Positions 1-7,679 of a stretch of 32,413 nt of DNA are shown here, piece after piece; positions within the stretch are counted from its first letter, which is position 1, and every line of letters starts with the position of its first letter. This stretch comes from Alphaproteobacteria bacterium. GTDB taxonomy: Bacteria > Pseudomonadota > Alphaproteobacteria > Acetobacterales > Acetobacteraceae. The notes beneath the pieces were generated by a model. The model did no database searches, had not been told where the DNA came from, and was given only the letters and a program-made list of their open reading frames with translations. The stretch is taken from positions 1 through 32,413 of the forward strand of contig VGDM01000026.1 of NCBI GenBank assembly GCA_016869715.1. The letters run 5' to 3'. The position numbers and the translations under genes were made by a program.

Positions 1-127
1 GTCCAGAGTGTGCCGACCGGGCCAAAAAATCACTGAAATTGGCTGTGCGTAGGCGCAGGCAGCGTTGAAAACATGCTCACAAGACAAAATGACGATGCTC
101 AATGACAACTTTTCAGCAGCCTGCTAG
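1..127. mobile_element. Possible insertion-sequence terminus (window edge)
   Basis: The first ~127 bases are more AT-rich than the genes that follow and contain no convincing gene. They end in TTTCAGCAGCCTGCTAG (111-127), which resembles terminal inverted repeats I remember from several IS families, often written as CTAGCAGGCTGCTGAAAA on the other strand. The match is from memory, no family can be assigned, and the partner repeat would lie outside the window. The stop codon of the small ORF at 113-244 falls inside this motif, as expected if an element had inserted into that gene. A chance match remains possible. Confidence 0.3.
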
Positions 128-244
128 TGCCCCGGCGAGGAACAAAACACCCAACCCCGCCGTCAGCACCCTGCCCGCCCCGCGCTGCTGGCGCCACAGC
201 GAAAGCGCGCAAGCCAGCGCCGCCAGAAGCAGCAGATAGAACAA
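113..244 (-). CDS. Small hydrophobic ORF, possibly truncated by an IS end
   Basis: This is a 43-residue frame starting at TTG, just downstream of the oxidoreductase stop codon and in the same frame. It has two hydrophobic stretches (about residues 2-17 and 27-42) separated by a basic RQQRGAGR loop, the layout of a two-helix inner-membrane protein. An AGG about eight bases before the TTG could act as a weak ribosome site. Its last codons and stop lie within the IS-end-like motif at 111-127, so the natural C-terminus may be missing. I recognise no family. It could also be a non-coding relic. Confidence 0.25.
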   Translation of the reverse strand: MFYLLLLAALACALSLWRQQRGAGRVLTAGLGVLFLAGALAGC

Positions 245-253
245 GTGCCGCGC

Positions 254-1258
254 CTAATCCGCAACCTTGAGCATGATCTTGCCAATATGGGCACTGCTTT
301 CCATCAACCGATGCGCCGCCGCTGCTTCGACCATCGGGAAGGTCTGGAAAATGCGCGGGCCTGCCTTGCCCGCTTCCAACAACGGCCAGACCTTGGCAGC
401 CAAGGCTGCCGCGATCTCCCCTTTCTCAGCCGTTGTGCGCGGGCGCATGGTGCTGCCTGTGACCGTGAGCCGCTTGACCATGATCGGGCGCAGATCAGCT
501 TCCGTCTTGAAGCCACCCAGAAAGGCGATAACCACTAAACGCCCATCGCGCGCCAGGGATTTCAGGTTGCGTGCGAAGTAGTCGGCACCGACCATATCCA
601 GGATCACATTGACACCCTTGCCATCGGTCAGGCGCTGGATTTCCTCGGCGAAATCATGGGCGCGATAGTCAATTGCGGCATTGGCACCCAATTCGAGGCA
701 GGCAGCGCATTTCGTCGCATTCCCGGCGGTGGTGATGACCCGCGCGCCAAAAGCCTTGGCCAATTGAATGGCGGTCACGCCAATGCCTGAAGACCCGCCA
801 TGGATCAGCACTGTCTCCCCGGCGGCAAGCCGCCCATGGCCGAACATATTGGCCCAGACGGTGAAATAGGTCTCCGGCAGGGCCGCGGCGTGCAGAGCAT
901 CATAGCCCTTGGGCCACGGGAACGTTTGCCCTTCAGGCGCTGCGCAATATTCGGCATAGGCGCCACCATTGGTGAGCGCACAGACACGGTCCCCGATCTG
1001 GTAGCGCATGACCGCCGCGCCCAGCGCCACCACCTCACCCGCGCATTCCAGGCCGATGATGGGCGAGGCCCCGGGTGGCGGCGGGTAGCTGCCCTCACGC
1101 TGCGCAACATCCGGACGATTGACGCCCGTTGCCAGGACACGGATCAGCACCTCATCCGCCGCCGGGGTGGGCAGCGCGGTTTGCGCAGGAACCAGAACCT
1201 CCGGCGCACCGCCCTTGCCATGGTCAATAAAAAGCATGGTCGCGGGTAGTTGGGTCAT
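254..1258 (-). CDS. NAD(P)H:quinone oxidoreductase, PIG3-like zinc-independent MDR family
   Basis: The 334-residue protein has the two-domain medium-chain dehydrogenase/reductase layout. A GroES-like N-terminal half carries NRPDVAQREGSYPPPPG (about 47-63) and the GLECAGEV segment. The Rossmann half carries HGGSSGIG (153-160) for NAD(P)H binding. The zinc-ligand pattern of alcohol dehydrogenases is absent, and the closest match is the PIG3/quinone oxidoreductase branch (about 325-335 residues). It is expected to be a soluble enzyme reducing quinones or enals. AGGAG lies only one base before the ATG, which is unusually close, so the start is not certain. It lies 60 bp downstream of a Bug receptor gene on the same strand and may be co-transcribed with it. 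Confidence 0.9.
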   Translation of the reverse strand: MTQLPATMLFIDHGKGGAPEVLVPAQTALPTPAADEVLIRVLATGVNRPDVAQREGSYPPPPGASPIIGLECAGEVVALGAAVMRYQIGDRVCALTNGGAYAEYCAAPEGQTFPWPKGYDALHAAALPETYFTVWANMFGHGRLAAGETVLIHGGSSGIGVTAIQLAKAFGARVITTAGNATKCAACLELGANAAIDYRAHDFAEEIQRLTDGKGVNVILDMVGADYFARNLKSLARDGRLVVIAFLGGFKTEADLRPIMVKRLTVTGSTMRPRTTAEKGEIAAALAAKVWPLLEAGKAGPRIFQTFPMVEAAAAHRLMESSAHIGKIMLKVAD

Positions 1259-1318
1259 GCTCCTGGTCCGTTAGGTGCGTGATAAAGCGGGCGAGAGCTG
1301 ACCCCCGCCCGCGCGGCA

Positions 1319-2299
1319 TTAATTCGGCTTAATGCCGGCAGCGCGAATGATCGGCTCCCACTTAGCCATCTCAGACGCCAGGAAGCGCGCGGTGCTTTCC
1401 GGCGTGCTGTTGGTGGTGACATCCATGGTCATATCCGCGAGCCTATTCTTCACGCTCTCCTGCGACAGCGCGCGATTATAGGCGGCATTGATTGCCCGCA
1501 CCGTCGCAGCAGGTGTGCCAGCCGGCACCAGCGCCATATGCCACGTATAAGCCTCATACCCCGCAACGCCGCCTTCAATGAAGGTCGGCAGATCTCGCGC
1601 ATAGGGCATGCGTTCCCTGGTGCTGATGGCAAGCGCGCGCAATTCACCGCGCTGCATGTAGGGCAGCGCCGCCGCCGCGACATCCAGCATGATCGGGATG
1701 CGCCCGGAAAGCACTTCCGGCATCGCCGCCGATGACCCTCGGAAGGGAATGTGATTAGCCTTAAGCCCACCCGCCATATGCAGGAACAGCTCACTCGCCA
1801 AATGTACCGCGCCGCCATTGCCGCTGGACGCGTAATCGTACTTGCCCGGGTTCTTGCGCAGCAGGTCAATCAGTTCCGGTAGGTTGCGCGCCGGCAAATC
1901 CTTATTGACCAGCATGATCATCGGGATCTGACCGATATAGGCAATAGGCGTGAAGTCCGCGACCGGGTCAAAGGGCAGGCGATCAAACAGTGCACGCAAA
2001 CAGGCATGGGCGATGGTGGTGTAAAGAATGGTCAGGCCATCCTTCGGCGCCTTGCTGACAAGATCCGTGCCGATCACCACACCCGAACCGGTGCGGTTTT
2101 CGACTACAAGGCGGGATGGCAGGAATTTCGATTTCTCATCGGCCAAAAGGCGCGCCGGTACATCGGTCGGGCCACCAGCCGCGAAGGGCACAATGATGCG
2201 GCCCGGGCCAGAAGGCCAAGCTTGTTGGGCCAAGGCAGGCTTGGCGAAAGGTGCCAGCGCAGCGGCGCCAGCCAAACTGAGAACATCACGACGTTGCAT
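1319..2299 (-). CDS. Bug-family tripartite tricarboxylate transporter receptor (copy 1)
   Basis: This is a 326-residue periplasmic solute-binding protein of the Bug/TctC family. An N-terminal export signal has paired arginines at residues 3-4 and ends at PALAQ near residue 25. It is followed by the family signature IIVPFAAGGPTDVPARLL and later by SSGNGGAVHLASELF and HIPFRGSSAAMPEVLSG. Proteins of this family bind carboxylates or similar small molecules for a TctAB permease, or act as sensors. No TctA or TctB gene is present in the window, so any permease must be encoded elsewhere. GGGGGA sits six bases before the ATG. Downstream lies the quinone oxidoreductase and upstream the CoA-transferase pair, which suggests the ligand is an organic acid. 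The ligand itself cannot be inferred. Confidence 0.92.
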   Translation of the reverse strand: MQRRDVLSLAGAAALAPFAKPALAQQAWPSGPGRIIVPFAAGGPTDVPARLLADEKSKFLPSRLVVENRTGSGVVIGTDLVSKAPKDGLTILYTTIAHACLRALFDRLPFDPVADFTPIAYIGQIPMIMLVNKDLPARNLPELIDLLRKNPGKYDYASSGNGGAVHLASELFLHMAGGLKANHIPFRGSSAAMPEVLSGRIPIMLDVAAAALPYMQRGELRALAISTRERMPYARDLPTFIEGGVAGYEAYTWHMALVPAGTPAATVRAINAAYNRALSQESVKNRLADMTMDVTTNSTPESTARFLASEMAKWEPIIRAAGIKPN

Positions 2300-2371
2300 G
2301 GAAATCCCCCGCTTTGACTAAGAAAGGCTGAAATGGGCGCGACGCGTCACCAATTCCAGCCCCTGCCCCAC

Positions 2372-3499
2372 CTATCCGCCAAATTCCGCACGAATGGCGG
2401 CGGAATGCTCACCAAGTCGCGGCACCGGCCCGAGACTGCGCGCGCCATCGGATAGCTTCGCCGGCGGTGCACCGACCTTGATCAGGCCTTTTTCGGTTTC
2501 AACCGCAACGCGCCTCAACGCCGGGTGGTCGCGCAGGCCGCCGCAATCATTGATGAAACCAAAGGCCGTATTGGCGCGGCGTAACTTGGCCGCGCACTCT
2601 TCCCGCGTCAGCGTCGCGAACATTTTGCCGATATGGCCATCCACCATGGGGCGATTGGCGACGCGTTCATTATTCGCGCGAAAGCCCTCACGCTCAGGCA
2701 GATCAGGTTCATCCAGGAATTGGGCGCAGAAGCCGGCCCATTCGCGTTCATTCTGAATGGCGATCAACACATCCGCGCCATCCTTGGTGGTGAAGGCGCC
2801 ATAGGGGCAGATGGAAGGATGCGCCATGCCTATACGGGGCGGGTTTCGGCCCGTGCCTTCATATTGCAGCAGCGGCACCGTCATCCAATCCGCCATGCCA
2901 TCGAATAGCGAGGCAGCAATGCCCTTGCCCTTGCCGGTAATGCCGCGATCAATCAGCGCTTCCAACACCGCAGCATAGGCATGCATGCCGCAGGCGATAT
3001 CGCAGGCCGAAACCCCAACGCGGCCAGGACCCTCTGCGCGGCCAGTGACGTAAGCCACACCACTTTCCGCCTGCACCAGCAAATCATAGGCCTTCATCGC
3101 GGCGTAATCGCCTTCCTCACCATAGCCCGAAATATCCACGGTGATCAGGCGCGGATAACGCGCGCGCAATTCCGCCGAACCAAAACCCGCCCGCGCCATG
3201 GCGCCTGGGGCGAGGTTCTGGATGAAGACATCTGCCTTGGCGATGAGCTTTTCGAGCAGCGCCTTGTCTTCTGTCTTCTTGATATCAAGGCAAAGGCTTT
3301 CTTTGCCGCGATTAAGCCAGATGAAATAGCTCGATTGCCCATTCGCTACCGCATCATAGGCGCGGGCGAAATCGCCTTCCTGCCTTTCGATCTTGATGAC
3401 GCGCGCCCCGGCATCCGCCAGCCGAGACGCGCAATAGGGGGCGGCCACCGCCTGTTCCATCGAAACGACGAACAGGTCCTTCAAGGGCTGAGAGGCCAT
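2372..3499 (-). CDS. CaiB/BaiF family CoA-transferase (family III)
   Basis: This is a 375-residue family III CoA-transferase, close to the usual 380-400. Visible family features are an N-terminal GARVIKIERQEGDFAR segment and WLNRGKESLCLDIK. The motif AYDLLVQAESG has Asp139 at the position of the catalytic aspartate that carries the acyl group in CaiB and formyl-CoA transferase. Such enzymes move CoA between carboxylic acids. The ATG overlaps the stop of the upstream acyl-CoA dehydrogenase by one base (TGATG), a layout typical of translational coupling. With that neighbour and the flanking Bug receptors it fits a module that imports an acid, activates it with CoA and oxidises it. The exact donor and acceptor are unknown. 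Confidence 0.93.
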   Translation of the reverse strand: MASQPLKDLFVVSMEQAVAAPYCASRLADAGARVIKIERQEGDFARAYDAVANGQSSYFIWLNRGKESLCLDIKKTEDKALLEKLIAKADVFIQNLAPGAMARAGFGSAELRARYPRLITVDISGYGEEGDYAAMKAYDLLVQAESGVAYVTGRAEGPGRVGVSACDIACGMHAYAAVLEALIDRGITGKGKGIAASLFDGMADWMTVPLLQYEGTGRNPPRIGMAHPSICPYGAFTTKDGADVLIAIQNEREWAGFCAQFLDEPDLPEREGFRANNERVANRPMVDGHIGKMFATLTREECAAKLRRANTAFGFINDCGGLRDHPALRRVAVETEKGLIKVGAPPAKLSDGARSLGPVPRLGEHSAAIRAEFGG

Positions 3500-4665
3500 C
3501 AGTAGGACCGCGGCATGCCGAGCACATGCTCGCCCACATAGCTCAGCACCAGGTTGGTGCTGATCGGCGCTACCTGATAAAGCCGCGCTTCGCGGAACTT
3601 ACGCTCCACATCATATTCCTCGGCAAAGCCGAAGCCGCCATGGGTTTGCAGGCAGGCTTCCGCCGCCGCCCAGGCCGCATCGGCGCCGAGCATCTTGCCC
3701 ATATTGGCTTCCTCACCGCAGGGGAGCCCCGCTTCGAATTTCTCGAGGCCCTTTTGGATCAGCGCTTCGGCCGCGCGCATCTGCGCATAGGCCTTGGCGA
3801 TCGGGAATTGCACGCCCTGATTCTGCCCGATCGGGCGGCCAAACAGCACGCGCTGCTTGGAATAATCCACGGCCTTGTTGATAAACCACTTGGCATCACC
3901 AATGGTCTCAGCCGAAATCAACAGGCGTTCGGCATTCATTCCATCCAGGATATAGCGGAAGCCCTTGCCTTCCTGGCCGACCATATTCTCCGCTGGGACT
4001 TCCATATTATCGAAGAAGACCTCGCAGGAATTATGGTTCATCATGGTGCGGATCGGACGGATGGTTAGACCATTGCCGAGCGTCTTTTTCATATCCACGA
4101 TGAAGGTGGAAAGCCCATCGGTGCGCTTGGCCACCTGATCGCGCGGCGTGGTGCGCGCGAGCAGCAGCATTAGATCGGAATGCTCTGCCCGGCTGGTCCA
4201 GATCTTCTGGCCATTGACGATGTATTTGTCGCCCTGCTTTTGCGCGAAGGTGCGCAGGCTCGTGGTATCCGTACCGCTGGTCGGTTCCGTCACCCCAAAG
4301 GCTTGCAGGCGCAATTCGCCAGTGGCGATTTTCGGTAAATACTTCTGCTTCTGCTCGGGGCTGCCATGCTTCAGGATGGTCCCCATGATGTACATCTGCG
4401 CATGACAGGCAGCGGCATTGCAGCCGGTTGCGTGGATTTCTTCCAAGATCGTAGCGGCAGCGGAAAGCGGCAGGCCAGAACCGCCATATTCTTCCGGGAT
4501 CAATGCCGCCAGCCAGCCGGCATCGGTCAAAGCCTTGACGAATTCACTCGGGTAGCCGCGACGCGTGTCGAGTTCGCGCCAATACTCACCAGGGAAGCGG
4601 GCGCAGAGCTTGCGCACCTCCTCACGAATTTCGGCATGGGCTTCCTGGGAATGCTGCATATCCAT
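3499..4665 (-). CDS. Acyl-CoA dehydrogenase
   Basis: The 388-residue flavoprotein has the normal family length and three-domain order: an N-terminal helical domain, the FAD-contacting strand domain with AFGVTEPTSGTDTTSL (123-138) and WTSRAEHSDL, and a C-terminal helical domain with QTHGGFGFAEEYDVERKFRE. It should oxidise the alpha-beta bond of an acyl-CoA and pass electrons to ETF. The usual catalytic glutamate in an IYEGT-like motif is not seen; that stretch reads LYQVAPIST. Glu246 in MNAERLLI may align with the alternative catalytic glutamate of isovaleryl-CoA dehydrogenase. GGAG lies eight bases before the ATG. It overlaps the CoA-transferase by one base, so the two probably act on one substrate, possibly a branched or substituted acyl-CoA. 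Confidence 0.93.
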   Translation of the reverse strand: MDMQHSQEAHAEIREEVRKLCARFPGEYWRELDTRRGYPSEFVKALTDAGWLAALIPEEYGGSGLPLSAAATILEEIHATGCNAAACHAQMYIMGTILKHGSPEQKQKYLPKIATGELRLQAFGVTEPTSGTDTTSLRTFAQKQGDKYIVNGQKIWTSRAEHSDLMLLLARTTPRDQVAKRTDGLSTFIVDMKKTLGNGLTIRPIRTMMNHNSCEVFFDNMEVPAENMVGQEGKGFRYILDGMNAERLLISAETIGDAKWFINKAVDYSKQRVLFGRPIGQNQGVQFPIAKAYAQMRAAEALIQKGLEKFEAGLPCGEEANMGKMLGADAAWAAAEACLQTHGGFGFAEEYDVERKFREARLYQVAPISTNLVLSYVGEHVLGMPRSY

Positions 4666-4731
4666 CGATCTTGCTCCGGTTTGACCCCCGAATAGGGCTG
4701 CCAGCGTGGGCTTGCAAGATGACGGGCGGCT

Positions 4732-5715
4732 TCAATCCACGGTCGCGCCGGAACGCCGCACCACCTCGGCCCAGCGGGCGATATCGCGCGCCAGGGTTTC
4801 GCGGAATTGCTCGGGCGAATTGGGCGCGGCGGGGGGCGTGATGGCCTGATCCTGCACAAGCCAAGTGCGGAATTCGGGCGTTGTGATGATGCGATTCACC
4901 TCGGCATTCATGCGCCGCAGGATCGGTTCCGGCAGGTTGGCCGGGGCGAGGATGGCGTACCAGGTGCTGGTATCCATGGGCGGCGTGCCGCAAGCCTCGG
5001 CGACCGTGGGCACATCCGGCAACGCCGCAAGCCGTGCGGGGCTCATCACCGCCAATGGCCGGACCTGGCCCTGGCGGATCCGCCCCATGGCTGCGCCGGA
5101 TTGGTTGAAGAACAGGTCCGTATCGCCCGCAAGCAAGGACGCCATGGCGCCCGGCTGGCCGCGATAGGGCACATGCAGCAGATCAAGATTGACCGTGATG
5201 GCGAATTGCACGCCAGCGAGGTGGGTGGAGGCGCCATTGCCGGTGGACCCAAAGGAGACCGCCTGAGGCCGTGCCCGCGCCGCTGCCAACACCTGCGCGC
5301 AATTCTGGAATTGCGGGCGCTTATCGGTGCTGACGATCATGACATTCGGCACATCGCCGAGCAGCACCACGGGCGTGAAATCCCGCTGCACGTCAAAGGG
5401 GAGGTTCTTGTAGAGCGTGGCGTTAATCGCATGCGTGCCCGCCGTGCCGAAATAGAAGGTATAGCCATCTGGCCGGGCCTTCGCCACGAAATCAGACCCA
5501 ATATTGCCGCCAGCGCCGGTGCGATTATCCACCACCACCGGCTGGCCAAGCGCGCGGGAGAGCGGTTCCGCCAGGCGCCGCGCATAAATATCCGTGCCGG
5601 CCCCATTAGGAAAACCACCCATCAGCGTGATCGGGCGATTGGGCCATTCGTGCTGGGCCAGGGCGGGCGAAGCGATCAGGCCGGCCATAAGGGCCGCAAG
5701 CAGACGAAAGCTCAT
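4732..5715 (-). CDS. Bug-family tripartite tricarboxylate transporter receptor (copy 2)
   Basis: This is a Bug/TctC periplasmic receptor of 327 residues from the preferred start. I chose the ATG at 5715 because it opens a clean signal peptide (MSFRLLAALMAGLIASPALAQ) and is preceded by GGGGAG nine bases upstream. An ATG at 5757 would add 14 residues of non-signal sequence. Family features include RPITLMGGFPNGAGTDIYAR, VDNRTGAGGNIGSDFVAKA, and FGSTGNGASTHLAGVQF. One central segment, LLHVPYRGQPGAMASLLAG, is the usual ligand-loop signature. It lies just upstream of the acyl-CoA dehydrogenase/CoA-transferase pair on the same strand, 66 bp apart, and probably supplies that pathway. No TctA/TctB partner is nearby. 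Confidence 0.9.
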   Translation of the reverse strand: MSFRLLAALMAGLIASPALAQHEWPNRPITLMGGFPNGAGTDIYARRLAEPLSRALGQPVVVDNRTGAGGNIGSDFVAKARPDGYTFYFGTAGTHAINATLYKNLPFDVQRDFTPVVLLGDVPNVMIVSTDKRPQFQNCAQVLAAARARPQAVSFGSTGNGASTHLAGVQFAITVNLDLLHVPYRGQPGAMASLLAGDTDLFFNQSGAAMGRIRQGQVRPLAVMSPARLAALPDVPTVAEACGTPPMDTSTWYAILAPANLPEPILRRMNAEVNRIITTPEFRTWLVQDQAITPPAAPNSPEQFRETLARDIARWAEVVRRSGATVD

Positions 5716-5770
5716 GGTTTGAAACTCCCCGGGATTGTTGGCAGGCAGCTTAACCATCTAAGCTCCGGGA
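5716..5770. promoter_or_regulatory. Short divergent intergenic region
   Basis: Only 55 bases separate the start of the second Bug receptor (minus) from the racemase-like gene (plus). Both transcripts must begin here or inside the opposing gene. The Bug ribosome site GGGGAG is clear on the minus strand, while the racemase has only a weak CCGGGA before its ATG. No convincing -35/-10 pair was identified. Confidence 0.3.
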
Positions 5771-6511
5771 ATGAACACCCCAAATGCAGCGCCGCGCATC
5801 GCGCGTGGCGGTAAATCCATCTATGGCGCGCCGCTTGGCATATTGATGCTGGAAGCGCGCTTTCCCCGTATCCCCGGCGATATGGGCAATGGCGAGACCT
5901 GGCCCTTCCCCGTGCTGTTTCGCGTGGTGCCGGGGGCGACGCCTGAGAAGGTTGTGCTGCTGGGGGCCCAAGGGCTATTGCCGGATTTTATTGCTGCCGC
6001 GCAGGAATTGGTCCATCTGGGCGCCGAGGCCATCACCACCAACTGTGGCTTCCTGTCGCTCTTTCAGCGCGAATTAGCCGAAGCGGTGCAGGTGCCGGTA
6101 GCGACATCATCCTTGATGCAGGTGCCCTGGGTGCAGGCAACCCTGCCGCCTGGCAAGCGGGTTGGCGTGATTACCGTCAGCAAGCAATCACTGACCCCCG
6201 CGCATCTGGACGCCGCCGGTGTTGCGCGCGATATACCCTGTGTCGGCACGGAAGGCGGGCGCGAGTTTTTCCGCGTCTTGATCCGAGCTGATCAGCGGGA
6301 TATGGACATTGTTTTGGCCACGCAGGATATCCTGGATGCGGGGCAAGAATTGGTTGCGCTGCATCCGGATATTGGCGCGATTGTGCTGGAATGCACCAAT
6401 ATGCCGCCCTATGCGGCGACGCTCCGTGAAGCGCTCGGCCTGCCGGTCTTTGATATCTATTCCATGATCAGCTGGTTCCATGCCGGGCTCAGGCCGCGGC
6501 GCTTCGGGTGA
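5771..6511 (+). CDS. Aspartate/glutamate racemase-family protein
   Basis: The 246-residue protein matches the Asp/Glu racemase superfamily, which includes aspartate racemase, hydantoin racemase and arylmalonate decarboxylase. The two catalytic cysteines of the family are in the expected contexts: Cys92 in ITTNCGFLSLFQ and Cys208 in VLECTNMPPYA. The first half has the PLGILMLEARFPRIPGDMGN segment and the second has GKRVGVITVSKQS. It should be a cytosolic, cofactor-independent racemase or isomerase. The precise substrate is not deducible. It is transcribed away from the Bug/acyl-CoA dehydrogenase unit with which it shares its upstream region, so it may act on the same acid. The ribosome site is weak (CCGGGA). 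Confidence 0.85.
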   Translation: MNTPNAAPRIARGGKSIYGAPLGILMLEARFPRIPGDMGNGETWPFPVLFRVVPGATPEKVVLLGAQGLLPDFIAAAQELVHLGAEAITTNCGFLSLFQRELAEAVQVPVATSSLMQVPWVQATLPPGKRVGVITVSKQSLTPAHLDAAGVARDIPCVGTEGGREFFRVLIRADQRDMDIVLATQDILDAGQELVALHPDIGAIVLECTNMPPYAATLREALGLPVFDIYSMISWFHAGLRPRRFG

Positions 6512-6540
6512 AGCGCCGTTCCAATATTGGCGCCAGCCCG

Positions 6541-7388
6541 TTACGGCCCGCCAAAGAGCGACATCAGGAATTGCGGCGCCTGATTGGCGATGGACAGTGT
6601 CTGGCTGCCAAGCTGCTAGCGAATTTGCAGCGCCTGGAGCCGCGCCGATTGGCGCGCGAGATCAGCATCAATCAGGGTACCCAGCTCACCTTCCATGGAA
6701 TCAAGCTTGTCCCGGTTATAGACGACTTGTGCGTCAATATAGCGCGCATCGGAGCCCAACCGGTTCATGGCGTTATTGATGGTTGTGTTCACAAAATGAA
6801 AATCGCCGGTGGTCTCCTCAAGCGCGGCGCGTGCATCCGCTGCATCCGCAAAGGGGCCGGCCGCCACAATGAAGTTGAAATCGGGCCCCAAGGCTGCCAG
6901 CGTGGAAAGATTGGCGGTTTCGGTTGATTCGCCTCTTGACGTCACGACGTCGTCGGTGGGCGAAGTGCCGGTCAGCAGATTGTGGCCAAGATAGCGGGCA
7001 TCGGCAAGAAAATTTTCTACCTGCGTGCGCAGCTGGTCGTTTTACTGATTGTATTGATCGCGCGCGGAATCTGCCAACGTGCCATCAGAGAGGCGCGTGA
7101 GGACGCTGCGGATTTCGATCATGGTCTTTGAGACCTGCTGAAGCGCCGTAAGCGAAACATCCAAAAGCCCACGCAGGCCGCCCAACTGCTCATTGACGGT
7201 GGTAAGGGCAGCGGTATCGTCCTTGATGGACTGTGCTACAGCGAAGGCGCCACCGTCATCTTTGGCATCGGCGACGCGATAGCTGGTGGAGATGAGCTTT
7301 TGCATTCCCCCAAGGCTTCATTGGTGCGGTTGAGTGACTGCAGCGCCAACATGGCGCCGAGGTTGGTATTCACGGAAGAAAGGCTCAT
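6541..7388 (-). pseudogene. Flagellin pseudogene, copy 1 (frameshift plus two stops)
   Basis: Read through its lesions, this is a complete short flagellin of about 282 residues. The N-terminal D0/D1 begins SLSSVNTNLGAMLALQSLNRTNEAL. The C-terminal D0/D1 contains NRLGSDARYIDAQVVYNRDK and, after a stop, QLGSQTLSIANQAP. Three defects are visible. A -1 frameshift lies near 7303-7310 in a run of five G (six would restore the frame). A TAA lies at 7042-7044 and a TAG at 6616-6618 within ALQIR(stop)QLG, where copy 2 has a CAG glutamine codon. The length of 848 nt is one base short of a multiple of three, matching one deleted base. It follows a second broken flagellin on the same strand. Sequencing error could explain one defect but hardly all three. 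Confidence 0.85.
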
Positions 7389-7560
7389 GAGATTTTTTTC
7401 CCCAGCAGAAACCAATTTTTGGTCGCAGATCATTTAAAGATGAAAAGTATAAAATTTGATGAATTATCGCAGATAATTTATTGAGAAAAAGGTATTTTGC
7501 ATAGTTATGGAAATTCCTGACATTTGTGTCGCGGGCAATTCGGCATCGGCATTGCACGAC
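7389..7560 (-). promoter_or_regulatory. AT-rich leader upstream of flagellin copy 1
   Basis: This non-coding stretch is conspicuously AT-rich compared with its surroundings. Read on the minus strand it leads into GGGGAAAAAAATCTC just before the ATG of flagellin copy 1. It is the likely promoter and leader of that gene. I could not assign a defined sigma-factor motif. Together with the inverted repeat at 7561-7649 it fills the 291-base gap between the two flagellins. Confidence 0.35.
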
Positions 7561-7649
7561 CTTGAAGCAAGCTCTCACGGAAGCCGATTGCAGCGTGATC
7601 CATTTTGGATCGGGCGCTGCGATCATGCCGCGTGAGAGCCTCCTTCAGG
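7561..7649. repeat. Long nested inverted repeat between the flagellin genes
   Basis: An 89-base imperfect palindrome with three nested arms. GCTCTCACG (7571-7579) pairs with CGTGAGAGC (7631-7639). GATTGCAGCG (7586-7595) pairs with CGCTGCGATC (7615-7624) with one G-T pair. GATCC (7597-7601) pairs with GGATC (7607-7611) around an ATTTT loop. An outer arm CTTGAAG (7561-7567) pairs with CTTCAGG (7643-7649) with one wobble. No T-run follows on either strand, so it is not a classic terminator. It could be a structured leader or 3' UTR, a REP-like element or a small palindromic mobile element. Confidence 0.65.
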
Positions 7650-7679
7650 AATGAAGCCAGCCTTGAGACTGGATTTGCA

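Noticed and set aside
7303..7310. Phase variation through the G-run in flagellin copy 1
   Set aside because: The run has only five G, and two further stop codons would still disrupt the gene.
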